Assembly (NCBI GenBank): GCA_030613225.1
Contig: JAUWMJ010000072.1
Location: 1-9,606 of the forward strand
DNA from: Desulfobacterales bacterium
GTDB taxonomy: Bacteria; Desulfobacterota; Desulfobacteria; Desulfobacterales; JAUWMJ01
Direction: 5' to 3'
DNA: 9,606 nt
The notes under the pieces are model-generated. The model worked only from the letters and a program-made list of their open reading frames with translations. It had not been told where the DNA came from and did no database searches. This document shows positions 1-6,209 of the stretch, one piece after another; the first letter of the stretch is position 1, and each line of letters begins with the position of its first letter. A program made the position numbers and the translations under genes.

Positions 1-111
1 AGGATTTTTGCAAAGCCTTTATGCGCAAGAGATCGGCGCAGATCGAGTAAAAAATCGCTCAATTTAGGTTAAAGTAATATCGGCTGTTTTCTGCAAACCT
101 TGAATTAATAT

Positions 112-141
112 TGATGAATTCGGCTTTTTACGAATTCATCA
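112..141. repeat. 30-bp palindrome upstream of pilC (copy A)
   Basis: Perfect 11-bp arms, TGATGAATTCG at 112-122 and CGAATTCATCA at 131-141, surround an 8-nt centre GCTTTTTA. The reverse complement of a second element at 1420-1449, just behind pilC, matches this one at 28 of 30 positions, so the two lie in opposite orientation around the gene. The element is about 60 bp upstream of the pilC ribosome binding site and has no downstream T tract, so a terminator role is not obvious. A dispersed REP-like repeat is the simplest reading. Confidence 0.8.
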
Positions 142-200
142 TAATTGTGTGCTTAGTAGAGAAATATAAGTCATAGTATTAGCTTATTTCTAAATGCAAA

Positions 201-206
201 AGGGGG
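201..206 (+). promoter_or_regulatory. Ribosome binding site of pilC, deciding the start
   Basis: AGGGGG ends six bases before ATG 213, a normal spacing. It directly abuts the in-frame TTG at 207, leaving no spacer, so ATG 213 is the better start although the open frame allows a start two codons earlier. Confidence 0.75.
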
Positions 207-212
207 TTGATT

Positions 213-1418
213 ATGCCGGTTTTTCTTTGGGCAGGAAAGAATAAAAAAGGTGACATTCAGAAAGGTGAGATGGAAGCTTCAACAGAAGAAGCTGTACTTG
301 CCAACCTGAAAAGAATGAAAATTGAGCCGACGAAAATCAAAAAAAAACCCAAAGACCTTTTTGAAAATGTTGCCTTTCTTCAGCCAAAAGTCAAAACCAG
401 AGATATAATTCTTTTTGCAAGGCAATTTTCTACGATGATCGATGCAGGGCTTCCTATTATCCAGTGTCTTGATATCCTTTATGCCCAGCAGGAGAATGCA
501 ACTTTTAAAAAGATGTTAAGAAGCATAAAAGACGATGTGGAAAGCGGATCAACCTTAGCTGAAGCATTAAAAAAATTTCCCAAGGAATTTGACGATCTTT
601 TCGTAAACATGATTGCAGCGGGCGAAGCAGGAGGTATCCTTGATACGATTTTAAGAAGACTTTCCGCATACATGGAAAAAGCTGCCAGGTTAAAAGCCAA
701 GGTAAAAGGTGCCATGACCTATCCCATTGTAACCCTTGTTATCGCGGGTGTTGTACTGGCTGTCATTTTGATTTTCGTTATACCTGTATTTGAGGAAATG
801 TTTGCAGATATGGGAGGACAGTTGCCTGCTTTTACCCAGATGGTTGTTAAAGCAAGTGATTTTGCAAAAAAAAATGTAATATATATCATTATTGGTTTGA
901 TACTTTTTATCTTTGCTTTTAAGAAGTTTCACAGCACTGAAAAAGGCAGGGCATTTATCGATAAAAATATTCTTAGATTGCCGGTATTTGGGGATTTAAT
1001 TCGAAAAGTTGCAGTTTCTAAATTTACTCGCACAATGGGTACGATGCTTTCCAGTGGTGTTGCTATTTTAGAAGCGCTGGAAATTGTTGCAAAGACTGCA
1101 GGCAACAAAACCATTGAGAAAGCTATTTACACTGTTCGTTCCGATATTGCAGAAGGACGAACCATGGCCGACCCGTTAATCGAAAGCGGAGTGTTTCCGT
1201 CAATGGTGTGCCAGATGATTGCGGTTGGTGAATCGACCGGCGCACTTGATGCAATGCTGGAAAAGATTGCAATATTCTATGACGAAGAAGTTGACCAGGC
1301 TGTTGAAAATCTTACTGCATTAATAGAACCGTTTATGCTGGTTTTCCTGGGCGTAACTATCGGGGGACTTGTTATTGCCATGTATCTTCCGGTATTTAAA
1401 ATGGCAGCTAACCTGTAA
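213..1418 (+). CDS. pilC: Type IV pilus inner-membrane platform protein PilC (type II secretion F family)
   Basis: PilC is the polytopic inner-membrane platform that couples the cytoplasmic extension and retraction ATPases (PilB, PilT) to pilin polymerisation. The 401-residue protein begins MPVFLWAGKN, typical of the family, and has the expected duplicated T2SF domain: repeat 1 at about residues 63-190 with AAGEAGG near 135-141, repeat 2 at about 266-390 with AVGESTG near 337-343. Three hydrophobic segments lie near 170-193, 222-239 and 371-394, with the conserved IEPFMLVFLG opening the last. Length is normal and nothing is broken. GspF of type II secretion is the main alternative; the PilS-type kinase downstream favours PilC. 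PilB and PilT are not visible, as only about 210 bp precede the gene. Confidence 0.93.
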   Translation: MPVFLWAGKNKKGDIQKGEMEASTEEAVLANLKRMKIEPTKIKKKPKDLFENVAFLQPKVKTRDIILFARQFSTMIDAGLPIIQCLDILYAQQENATFKKMLRSIKDDVESGSTLAEALKKFPKEFDDLFVNMIAAGEAGGILDTILRRLSAYMEKAARLKAKVKGAMTYPIVTLVIAGVVLAVILIFVIPVFEEMFADMGGQLPAFTQMVVKASDFAKKNVIYIIIGLILFIFAFKKFHSTEKGRAFIDKNILRLPVFGDLIRKVAVSKFTRTMGTMLSSGVAILEALEIVAKTAGNKTIEKAIYTVRSDIAEGRTMADPLIESGVFPSMVCQMIAVGESTGALDAMLEKIAIFYDEEVDQAVENLTALIEPFMLVFLGVTIGGLVIAMYLPVFKMAANL

Positions 1419-1419
1419 T

Positions 1420-1449
1420 TGATGAATTTGTAAAAAGTCGAATTCATCA
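1420..1449. repeat. 30-bp palindrome just behind pilC (copy B)
   Basis: The element starts two bases after the pilC TAA. Its outer arms TGATGAATT (1420-1428) and AATTCATCA (1441-1449) are perfect 9-bp complements around TGTAAAAAGTCG. Read in reverse complement it matches copy A (112-141) at 28 of 30 bases. Because it immediately follows the stop codon, its hairpin could protect the 3' end of the pilC transcript; that is inference. Confidence 0.8.
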
Positions 1450-1457
1450 GGTTTTAG

Positions 1458-1483
1458 TCCCGCTTGAGGCGGGATTAAGTTTT
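1458..1483 (+). terminator. Weak intrinsic terminator candidate after pilC
   Basis: TCCCGC (1458-1463) pairs with GCGGGA (1469-1474) around the five-base loop TTGAG, followed by ATTAAGTTTTATGTTTT. The stem is short but GC-rich in an AT-rich region. The T tract is interrupted and begins several bases after the stem, so termination may be partial. Confidence 0.45.
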
Positions 1484-1533
1484 ATGTTTTAGGTTAATGA
1501 TATTATCTGTTTTAACAGAGACTTAAAACTTAA
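1475..1533. repeat. Inverted repeat with 10-bp arms
   Basis: TTAAGTTTTA (1475-1484) and TAAAACTTAA (1524-1533) are perfect complements. Between them CTGTT (1507-1511) and AACAG (1514-1518) form a second small palindrome. Arms are entirely AT apart from one pair, so chance is possible, but the feature sits among several other inverted repeats. Confidence 0.5.
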
Positions 1534-1536
1534 AAC

Positions 1537-1573
1537 GTTTCGTAAAAAGTGTTTTTTTGACTTTTTACGAAAC
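1537..1573. repeat. Hairpin with a perfect 14-bp stem
   Basis: GTTTCGTAAAAAGT (1537-1550) pairs with ACTTTTTACGAAAC (1560-1573) around a nine-base loop, GTTTTTTTG. The stem contains CGTAAAAAGT / ACTTTTTACG, the same core that forms the centre of the 30-bp palindromes at 112-141 and 1420-1449, so all three look like one sequence family. No U tract follows the stem, so it is not a typical intrinsic terminator. Confidence 0.8.
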
Positions 1574-1619
1574 CATCTGTAATTAGATTCTTCAATTATA
1601 GTATTTCAGACCTCGTCAA

Positions 1620-1772
1620 ATGGTTGAGTGGTTAAGTAGTTAAGTGGGTGTTATTACAACAATATTGCCAAATTACAAATTAATTAGACACACGAAAGAT
1701 CGGAACATGCAGCAAGCTGATAATGTTGATTTTTTTTACTACTCAACCACTTAACCAATATACCACTTAACG
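1620..1772. repeat. Inverted arrays of degenerate octamers (GTTRAGTR) upstream of the kinase gene
   Basis: The left array at 1622-1647 reads as 8-nt units GTTGAGTG, GTTAAGTA, GTTAAGTG after TG. The right array, read on the minus strand from about 1770 to 1738, gives GTTAAGTG, GTATATTG, GTTAAGTG, GTTGAGTA. The best-matching arms, 1621-1640 and 1738-1757, are complementary at 18 of 20 positions, and both mismatches would be G-U pairs in one RNA sense. They flank about 97 bp with no similarity I recognise. The right array ends 13 bases before the kinase ATG, where a leader and ribosome binding site would normally lie. Confidence 0.75.
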
Positions 1773-1785
1773 GTATCTGTATTTA

Positions 1786-3087
1786 ATGAAAAGTTCAATT
1801 ATAGCACCTGAAAGTGATTTATTATATAAGCTTAAATGGCTTATGTTTGCTCGCGTTCTTTTTACCACACTTCTTTTAAGTTCAACGATTATCCTTCAAC
1901 TCAATGAAAAGATTCCTCCGCTGGCCAAGTCTCTTCTTGTTCTTTACGGACTTATTGTCGGGACCTTTTTACTCTCAGTTCAATATACGCTGGTATTCAA
2001 CCGAGTTAAAAAAGTTATTAAGTTTACCTATATCCAGATTTGTATAGATACTTTTATCGTGACCCTGATAATCTTTGTAACCGGAAGTTTTTCAAGTATT
2101 TTTTCTTTCCTGTATCTTGTCGTAATTATCTATACAAGTATGCTTCTTTTCAGAAAAGGAAGCATGATTATGGCTGCTCTTTGCTGCCTGCAGTATGGAA
2201 TTATGATCGATCTGGAATATTACGGTTTTTTGAAACCTTTTATGGTGCAAGGGAGTATGATTTCGACAGATTATGCCTGGAGCCATGTGATTTATAAGAT
2301 AATGATTACCATGGTAGCATGTTTTGCCGTTGCTTTTCTAAGCAGTTTGCTGGCGGAGCAGGCAAGGAAGACAAAAAAAGAGCTGTCAGCCTTGGAACAG
2401 CACGTAAAGCGGGTTGAAAAGATGGCAGCTATAGGCGAAATGGGAGCCGGTCTTGCACATGAAATCAAGAATCCCCTTGCCTCTCTGGCAGGTTCAATTC
2501 AGCTTCTTAAAAATGATATTAATCGTAATCCTGATCAGGATAAGCTGATGCAGATTATTCTTCGTGAGGCAGACCGTTTAAGTACTCTTGTGAGCAATTT
2601 TCTTCTGTTTGCAAAGCCACCGGCCAGCCGGCTTGAATCAATAGAGTTAGATAGAGTACTGAATGAAACAATTGAGCTGTTTGAAAAAGATAATACCTGC
2701 ACAGGAAGAATCTCAATAAACAAACAGATTAACTCCGGCATCCGGATTGAAATGGATCCGGTGCATTTGCGCCAGGTCCTCTGGAATCTTTTAATAAATG
2801 CGGCAGAGGCAATTGAAGGCAATGGCTCTATCGATATCAAACTGTATTCTGAAAATAATAAATATGCATGTATCGAAATAGCTGACAATGGTAGCGGAAT
2901 GTCGGATGAGATAATGAAGTCGATTTTTGATCCTTTTTTTACAACAAAAAAAAGCGGTACAGGCCTTGGGCTTTCCATCGTTCACAGCATCCTTGAGTCA
3001 TATGATAGCAGGCTTGACGTTGAGAGCAGGGAAAACACCGGAACAACCTTTACCCTAAAATTAAAGCATATCAACAATCCAACTTAG
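1786..3087 (+). CDS. pilS: Membrane-bound sensor histidine kinase, PilS/NtrB class
   Basis: A 433-residue two-component kinase. Its first ~190 residues are strongly hydrophobic, about six membrane segments (near 18-38, 47-70, 82-100, 103-122, 126-146, 168-190), followed by a short charged coiled coil (192-213). The HisKA domain has GLAHEIKNP with phospho-acceptor H225. The ATPase domain shows the N box LRQVLWNLLINAAEAI (328-343), G1 DNGSGM (367-372), F box FDPFFTTK (381-388) and G2 GTGLGLSI (391-398), so it should be catalytically intact. A six-TM N-terminus joined to an NtrB-like core is typical of PilS, which with PilR controls pilin transcription. The pilC neighbour supports that, but no PilR follows; lysS comes next. 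The ATG at 1786 has no recognisable Shine-Dalgarno; Met20 (1843) would cut into the first membrane segment. Kinase call is near certain, the PilS name is probable. Confidence 0.88.
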   Translation: MKSSIIAPESDLLYKLKWLMFARVLFTTLLLSSTIILQLNEKIPPLAKSLLVLYGLIVGTFLLSVQYTLVFNRVKKVIKFTYIQICIDTFIVTLIIFVTGSFSSIFSFLYLVVIIYTSMLLFRKGSMIMAALCCLQYGIMIDLEYYGFLKPFMVQGSMISTDYAWSHVIYKIMITMVACFAVAFLSSLLAEQARKTKKELSALEQHVKRVEKMAAIGEMGAGLAHEIKNPLASLAGSIQLLKNDINRNPDQDKLMQIILREADRLSTLVSNFLLFAKPPASRLESIELDRVLNETIELFEKDNTCTGRISINKQINSGIRIEMDPVHLRQVLWNLLINAAEAIEGNGSIDIKLYSENNKYACIEIADNGSGMSDEIMKSIFDPFFTTKKSGTGLGLSIVHSILESYDSRLDVESRENTGTTFTLKLKHINNPT

Positions 3088-3180
3088 TCTTGACACCTCC
3101 CGGTAAATAGGTTAGCAGTTCCCATTTATTCTATTTATTATCTTGTTCAACCCGCTGAAACAATAAGTATTTATATATTA

Positions 3181-3185
3181 GAAGG
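3181..3185 (+). promoter_or_regulatory. Ribosome binding site of lysS
   Basis: GAAGG (AGAAGG counting the preceding A) ends six bases before ATG 3192, favouring that start over the in-frame ATG two codons later. The 104-bp gap before lysS contains a TTGACA at 3090-3095 right after the kinase stop, but I see no good -10 at 16-18 bp from it. Confidence 0.65.
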
Positions 3186-3191
3186 TATAAA

Positions 3192-4706
3192 ATGACTATG
3201 GAAAAACAAGGAAGTATCATTGTAAACCGGAGAAAGAAGCTCCAAGACCTGAAGAAGAAAGAGATTGACCTGTTTCCCAATGATTTTAAAGTGTTGCATA
3301 CTGTAAAGGATATTCAAAATGCAATAAAAAATTCACCGGAAGATTCACCGGAAGATACAAAAGCTCAAATTACGGAAAATGAACCGATTTTCGTTGTGGC
3401 TGGCCGTATGATGGCCATAAACAAGTTTGGGAAAACAACTTTTATCCGTTTCAAAGACCGAACCGGACAGCTCCAGGCATATGTAAGAAAAGATCAAATT
3501 GGCGATGTTGCCTATGACATTTTCAAACAGCTTGATATCGGAGATTTTATTGGTCTAAGCGGAGGAATGTTTAAAACAAAAACAGGTGAATGGACTATAC
3601 TGGTCAAAAAATTAAAACTTATCAGCAAGGCGACAAGACCACTTCCTGAGAAATTTCACGGCCTGAAAGATCCTGAAAAACGGTATCGCCGGCGTTACCT
3701 TGATTTAATAGTAAACCCGGATGTACGGGAAATATTTATAAAACGAAGCAAAATTATTCATAATATACGCACATTTTTTCTAAAACGGGATTTTCTTGAA
3801 GTGGAAACCCCGATGATGCAGCCCATTCCAGGAGGTGCTGAGGCTGCGCCTTTTAGGACATATCATAATGCCCTGGGGATGGATCTATTTTTGCGTATTG
3901 CTCCTGAGCTTTATTTAAAGCGCCTGGTTGTCGGAGGGTTTGAAAGGGTTTTTGAGATTAATAGAAATTTTAGAAATGAAGGAGTGTCAACACAGCACAA
4001 TCCTGAATTTACAATGATTGAATTCTATCAGGCATATGCTACATATGAAGATTTAATGGATTTAACTCAGGAGATGATTTCTTTCGTGGCCAGTGAGGTG
4101 ATCGGGTCTGCCTTAATTGAATACCAGGGAAACAGTATAGATTTGGGAGGCAAATGGAAAAGGCTTGACCTGCTGGATTCGCTGGAGCTGATTGGCAAAA
4201 TAGATTCAAGCCTGCTCAATGACAGGGAAGGTCTTTTAAAATTTGCTGCTTCAAAAGGAATTAAAATCAAAAAAACCGGGCGTCTCGGTAATGTTATTAC
4301 AAAACTTTTTGATGTTCTTGTGGAGCCAGAGCTAATCCAGCCAACTTTTATTACAGGATATCCGGTGGAAGTTTCTCCACTCTCAAGGCGAAATGACAAA
4401 GATCCTGCGATAACGGATCGTTTTGAGCTTTTCATTGCAGGGCGTGAAATCGCAAATGGATTTTCTGAACTCAACGATCCGGCTGATCAGAAAGAGCGTT
4501 TTCTACAGCAGGTTGCAAGCCTGAATGAGGGTGATGAAGAGGCACATCGTATGGATGATGATTACATAGAAGCCCTGGAGTACGGTATGCCTCCAACAGC
4601 AGGCGAGGGAATAGGTATTGACAGGCTTGTCATGCTTCTTACTGATGCGGCTTCCATACGTGAAGTTATTCTTTTTCCCCACATGAAACCAAGAGGGGAA
4701 AAATAA
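3192..4706 (+). CDS. lysS: Lysyl-tRNA synthetase, class II
   Basis: Cytoplasmic enzyme that charges tRNA-Lys with lysine using ATP. The 504-residue length equals the usual bacterial class II LysRS. An N-terminal OB-fold anticodon-binding domain spans about 65-146 (FVVAGRMMAINKFGKTTFIRF then the KDRTGQLQAYV strand). The catalytic domain follows with motif 1 around 205-222 (ETPMMQPIPGGAEAAPF), motif 2 at 258-275 (NRNFRNEGVSTQHNPEFT, ATP-contacting R261 and E263), and motif 3 at 471-483 (GEGIGIDRLVMLL). The sequence FELFIAGREIANGFSELNDP (411-430) is highly conserved in this family. Residues 48-55 contain a duplicated SPED. The stop lies 12 bp before lolC/E, so the two are probably cotranscribed. 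Confidence 0.98.
   Translation: MTMEKQGSIIVNRRKKLQDLKKKEIDLFPNDFKVLHTVKDIQNAIKNSPEDSPEDTKAQITENEPIFVVAGRMMAINKFGKTTFIRFKDRTGQLQAYVRKDQIGDVAYDIFKQLDIGDFIGLSGGMFKTKTGEWTILVKKLKLISKATRPLPEKFHGLKDPEKRYRRRYLDLIVNPDVREIFIKRSKIIHNIRTFFLKRDFLEVETPMMQPIPGGAEAAPFRTYHNALGMDLFLRIAPELYLKRLVVGGFERVFEINRNFRNEGVSTQHNPEFTMIEFYQAYATYEDLMDLTQEMISFVASEVIGSALIEYQGNSIDLGGKWKRLDLLDSLELIGKIDSSLLNDREGLLKFAASKGIKIKKTGRLGNVITKLFDVLVEPELIQPTFITGYPVEVSPLSRRNDKDPAITDRFELFIAGREIANGFSELNDPADQKERFLQQVASLNEGDEEAHRMDDDYIEALEYGMPPTAGEGIGIDRLVMLLTDAASIREVILFPHMKPRGEK
3331..3354 (+). repeat. 12-bp tandem duplication inside lysS
   Basis: ATTCACCGGAAG occurs twice head to tail (3331-3342 and 3343-3354). It is in frame and gives SPEDSPED at residues 48-55, in the variable stretch before the OB fold, where an insertion should be tolerated. 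Confidence 0.85.
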
Positions 4707-4718
4707 AGGCGACCGACT

Positions 4719-5954
4719 ATGTCTTTTGAATATTTTATAGGCAGACGTTATCTCAGGGCAAAGAGGCAACAGGCTTTCATTTCTTTGATTACAATTCTTT
4801 CTACAACAGGAATTGCGGTTGGGGTGATGGCTCTTATTGTGGTAATAGCCGTCATGTCCGGGTTTGAATCTGATCTTAAGTCCCGAATTCTAGGAGGACA
4901 GTCGCATATTGTATTAATGCGCCACGGTGGTCCATTTACGGAGTACCGCAAAATTCTTAAAGATGTGGAAAAGATCGACGGAGTTGAATCAGCCACACCT
5001 GTAATTTATACCCAGGTCATGCTTCGCGCATCCTCCAGGGTGTCAGGTGCTGTCTTAAGAGGGATAGATCCGGAATCTGCAGGGCGAGTGATAAAAACGC
5101 TCGATAAAGTTTCTTTGCATAATCCAAAGGCCGGCATGGGTGAAAGTACGGATAATAATGTGCCGGGAATTGTTCTAGGCAAAGAGCTTGCCAATAATCT
5201 GGGTGTGAGCAAGGGTGATACAATTTATCTGATATCGCCTCGTGGAATGATTTCTCCCATAGGACATCTTCCTGCCATGAAGCGGTTTAAGCTGACCGGG
5301 TTTTTTGAATCCGGAATGTATGATTATGACGGGTCTTTTGCTTATATAAACATCGAGCAGGCGCAAAAAATTCTGCGTATGGGTAATTCCGTAACAGGTA
5401 TCGAAATACGTGTGGATAATATGTACAAGGCAAGGGAGATTGCACAAAAGATCGTTTCAGACTTAGGATTTCCCTTTTGGGCAAGGGACTGGATGCAGAT
5501 GAATCAAAATCTGTTTACCGCATTAAAGCTGGAAAAGACGGTAATGTTTATTATTTTAACATTAATAGTTCTTGTTGCTGCTTTTAATATTGCGAGTACA
5601 CTTATCATGATGGTCATGGACAAGACACGGGATATTGCCATCTTAAAAGCCATGGGGGCCACGAATAAAAGCATCAAAAAAATATTTGTGTTTAAAGGAA
5701 TGGTTATTGGTACTGTTGGCACGACCCTTGGTGTAATTCTGGGGTTTGTGCTGTGTACTATTCTCAAGCATTATAAGATTGCAGAACTTACCGGAGATAT
5801 TTATTATTTTACGACGAAACTTCCAGTAAGGCTCGAGTTTTTTGATGTTTTTATCATTGTATCCGCTGCCCTGGTGATCTGTTTTCTTGCTACTATCTAT
5901 CCGGCACGGCAGGCTTCCAGACTCGATCCTGTTGAGGCAATTCGTTATGGCTAG
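4719..5954 (+). CDS. lolC: Lipoprotein-releasing ABC transporter permease, LolC/LolE family
   Basis: Inner-membrane permease of the Lol system, which extracts mature outer-membrane lipoproteins and hands them to LolA. The 411-residue protein has the family's topology: cytoplasmic amphipathic start FEYFIGRRYLRAKRQQAF, TM1 near 22-47, a large periplasmic domain (about 48-270), then TM2 (274-299), TM3 (326-348) and TM4 (375-396). The segment DKTRDIAILKAMGAT (301-315) after TM2 is the conserved cytoplasmic loop that meets the ATPase, and the C-terminus ends PARQASRLDPVEAIRYG. The stretch SPRGMISPIGHLPAMKRF (173-190) sits where E. coli LolC has the hook that recruits LolA. Only one permease gene is present, so it may work as a homodimer (LolF-like). 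Start ATG 4719 follows AAAGGCG at about eight bases. lysS ends 12 bp upstream; the partner ATPase is 255 bp downstream. Confidence 0.93.
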   Translation: MSFEYFIGRRYLRAKRQQAFISLITILSTTGIAVGVMALIVVIAVMSGFESDLKSRILGGQSHIVLMRHGGPFTEYRKILKDVEKIDGVESATPVIYTQVMLRASSRVSGAVLRGIDPESAGRVIKTLDKVSLHNPKAGMGESTDNNVPGIVLGKELANNLGVSKGDTIYLISPRGMISPIGHLPAMKRFKLTGFFESGMYDYDGSFAYINIEQAQKILRMGNSVTGIEIRVDNMYKAREIAQKIVSDLGFPFWARDWMQMNQNLFTALKLEKTVMFIILTLIVLVAAFNIASTLIMMVMDKTRDIAILKAMGATNKSIKKIFVFKGMVIGTVGTTLGVILGFVLCTILKHYKIAELTGDIYYFTTKLPVRLEFFDVFIIVSAALVICFLATIYPARQASRLDPVEAIRYG

Positions 5955-5972
5955 AACTGAAAATATGTAACT

Positions 5973-6140
5973 GTTCAAGGGTTCAAAGGTTCAGGGTTCA
6001 GAGGTTGTCGGTTCTCATCACAAATCTGAATCTCAGCGAGAATTCGTAATCTCTGCCTGGAGAAGGCATAAGAATAGAACGATTTTAGAATATTAAGGTC
6101 CACAAAAAAAGCAACCCTGAACCTCTGAACTCTGAACCTG
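5973..6140. repeat. Inverted arrays of degenerate 7-8-nt units (GTTCARRG) between lolC/E and lolD
   Basis: The left array begins at 5973 with GTTCAAGG, GTTCAAAG, GTTCAGG, GTTCAGAG, GTTGTCG and GTTC (to 6014). The right array (6111-6140), read on the minus strand, gives GTTCAGA, GTTCAGAG, GTTCAGG, GTTGC. The arms 5987-6006 and 6120-6139 are complementary at 19 of 20 positions. About 97-113 bp of unrelated sequence lies between. The plan matches the arrays at 1620-1772 but with a different unit. It starts about 20 bp after the lolC/E stop and ends about 70 bp before lolD. Confidence 0.8.
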
Positions 6141-6161
6141 TTAACGCTTATAAAAGATTTT

Positions 6162-6186
6162 GTAACCGGCAACCGTGAACGGTTAC
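6162..6186. repeat. Small inverted repeat in the lolD leader
   Basis: GTAACCG (6162-6168) is complementary to CGGTTAC (6180-6186). A competing inner hairpin, AACCG (6171-6175) with CGGTT (6180-6184) around TGAA, shares the right arm. It lies 24 bases upstream of the lolD start. It could be a leader structure or a further decayed GTT/AAC repeat unit. Confidence 0.45.
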
Positions 6187-6196
6187 CAATATTTAC

Positions 6197-6201
6197 AGAG
6201 G
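6197..6201 (+). promoter_or_regulatory. Ribosome binding site of lolD, supporting a TTG start
   Basis: AGAGG ends eight bases before TTG 6210. No in-frame ATG is near, and starting here gives the usual LolD opening before the first beta strand (LVSIRGLYKSF). Confidence 0.6.
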
Positions 6202-6209
6202 CATTTGTT

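Larger units (their letters stand above)
1419..1785. other. 367-bp gene-free region between pilC and the kinase gene
   Basis: I find no credible gene here on either strand. The stretch is almost tiled by inverted repeats: a 30-bp palindrome (1420-1449), a small GC hairpin (1458-1474), a 10-bp-arm inverted repeat (1475-1533), a 14-bp-stem hairpin (1537-1573), and an inverted pair of octamer arrays (1620-1772) that stops 13 bases before the kinase start. No convincing sigma-70 or sigma-54 promoter was found for the kinase. Confidence 0.75.

Noticed and set aside
1..72. Possible tail of an upstream gene: open frames end at TAG 65-67, TAA 48-50 and TAA 70-72.
   Set aside because: Three frames stay open over this short stretch and none gives a C-terminus I recognise (not PilB or PilT), so no coding call is justified.
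145..170. TTGTGT ... TATAAG as a pilC promoter.
   Set aside because: The spacer is only 14 bp, too short for a sigma-70 promoter, and no sigma-54 GG/GC pair was found nearby.
1620..1772. Short repeats read as a CRISPR array.
   Set aside because: Units are 8 nt, degenerate, contiguous without spacers and inverted in two blocks. No cas genes are present.
2535..2978. 147-codon minus-strand open frame inside the kinase gene.
   Set aside because: It lies wholly antisense to conserved HisKA/ATPase motifs and its composition is that of a shadow frame.
3090..3118. TTGACA at 3090-3095 as a -35 box for lysS.
   Set aside because: The hexamer is perfect, but the bases 16-18 bp downstream (around TTAGCA) do not resemble a -10 box. 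AT-rich alternatives further on lack matching -35 boxes.
5717..5740. TGGCAC followed by TTG, resembling a sigma-54 promoter.
   Set aside because: It lies inside lolC/E, lacks the TTGCA -12 element and has no gene at the right distance.
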